Part shown: positions 63,981 to 64,000 of the stretch, one piece after another
Layout: the number at the start of each line of letters is the position of its first letter
Position numbering within the stretch: the first letter of the stretch is position 1
NCBI RefSeq assembly: GCF_023074175.1
Contig: NZ_JADPKS010000046.1
Coordinates: forward strand, 84,643-148,642
From: Bradyrhizobium sp. 139
GTDB lineage: Bacteria > Pseudomonadota > Alphaproteobacteria > Rhizobiales > Xanthobacteraceae
Length of the DNA: 64,000 nucleotides
Direction of reading: 5' to 3'
The notes under the pieces: generated by a model
Told to the model about the DNA's origin: nothing
Database searches by the model: none
What the model saw: only the letters and a program-made list of their open reading frames with translations
Position numbers and translations under genes: made by a program

Positions 63981-64000
63981 CCTTCCTCTCGTTTCAACTT

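Overview
The window looks like chromosome from a Bradyrhizobium-type alphaproteobacterium. The GC content is high, almost every gene resembles a Bradyrhizobiaceae family, and the gaps carry the GTCATTGCGAG- and GTCATGCCCGG-type palindromic repeats typical of that group. A complete form IC (red-type) Calvin-cycle operon is present. No tRNA, rRNA, CRISPR array, prophage or insertion sequence was found. Apart from a decayed phoD-like gene near 24 kb, all coding regions look intact.

Layout. 0.1-11.4 kb is core metabolism and envelope: aroC, a histidine phosphatase and fabI in one leftward run, an ECF sigma/anti-sigma pair, a DnaJ-like chaperone, pdxH, an SDR, a CorA transporter, an L,D-transpeptidase lipoprotein and an extensin-like protein. 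11.4-29.2 kb is metabolic and transport: an acyl-CoA ligase, a metallo-hydrolase, glutaryl-CoA dehydrogenase, a RibB with a degenerate RibA-like half, a CPA2 antiporter, an aminotransferase, an aldo/keto reductase, the phoD remnant, a nitronate monooxygenase-like protein and an EmrAB-type efflux pair.

29.3-48.4 kb is an accessory, stress-flavoured region: PRC-barrel protein, ThDP-dependent oxidase, two DUF4142 proteins, a YghA-like SDR with a possible Tat leader, PAP2 plus two tandem DUF3147-like membrane proteins, and many small proteins. It also holds a 2097-residue soluble hybrid kinase with eleven near-identical HAMP repeats and three receiver domains, followed 14 bp later by a receiver-PAS-HWE kinase. 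Eight promoter regions in the window, seven of them between 29.9 and 47.7 kb, carry GGAAC and GTT separated by exactly 17 bases. This matches the EcfG general stress response promoter, so the region is probably a stress-regulon cluster that includes its own sensor kinase.

48.6-50.2 kb holds a DegP-type protease with a 15-bp inverted repeat over its translation start. 50.9-60.7 kb is the operon cbbF-P-T-A-L-S-X-E, divergent from cbbR, which together encode CO2 fixation and RuBisCO activation. 60.7-64 kb holds small membrane and soluble proteins and an MFS exporter preceded by a TetR regulator, with a perfect 16-bp palindrome between the two.

Gene families are inferred by reading motifs; no database search was possible. 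Start codons were moved from the longest ORF where a ribosome-binding site, signal peptide or known family start favoured a downstream codon.
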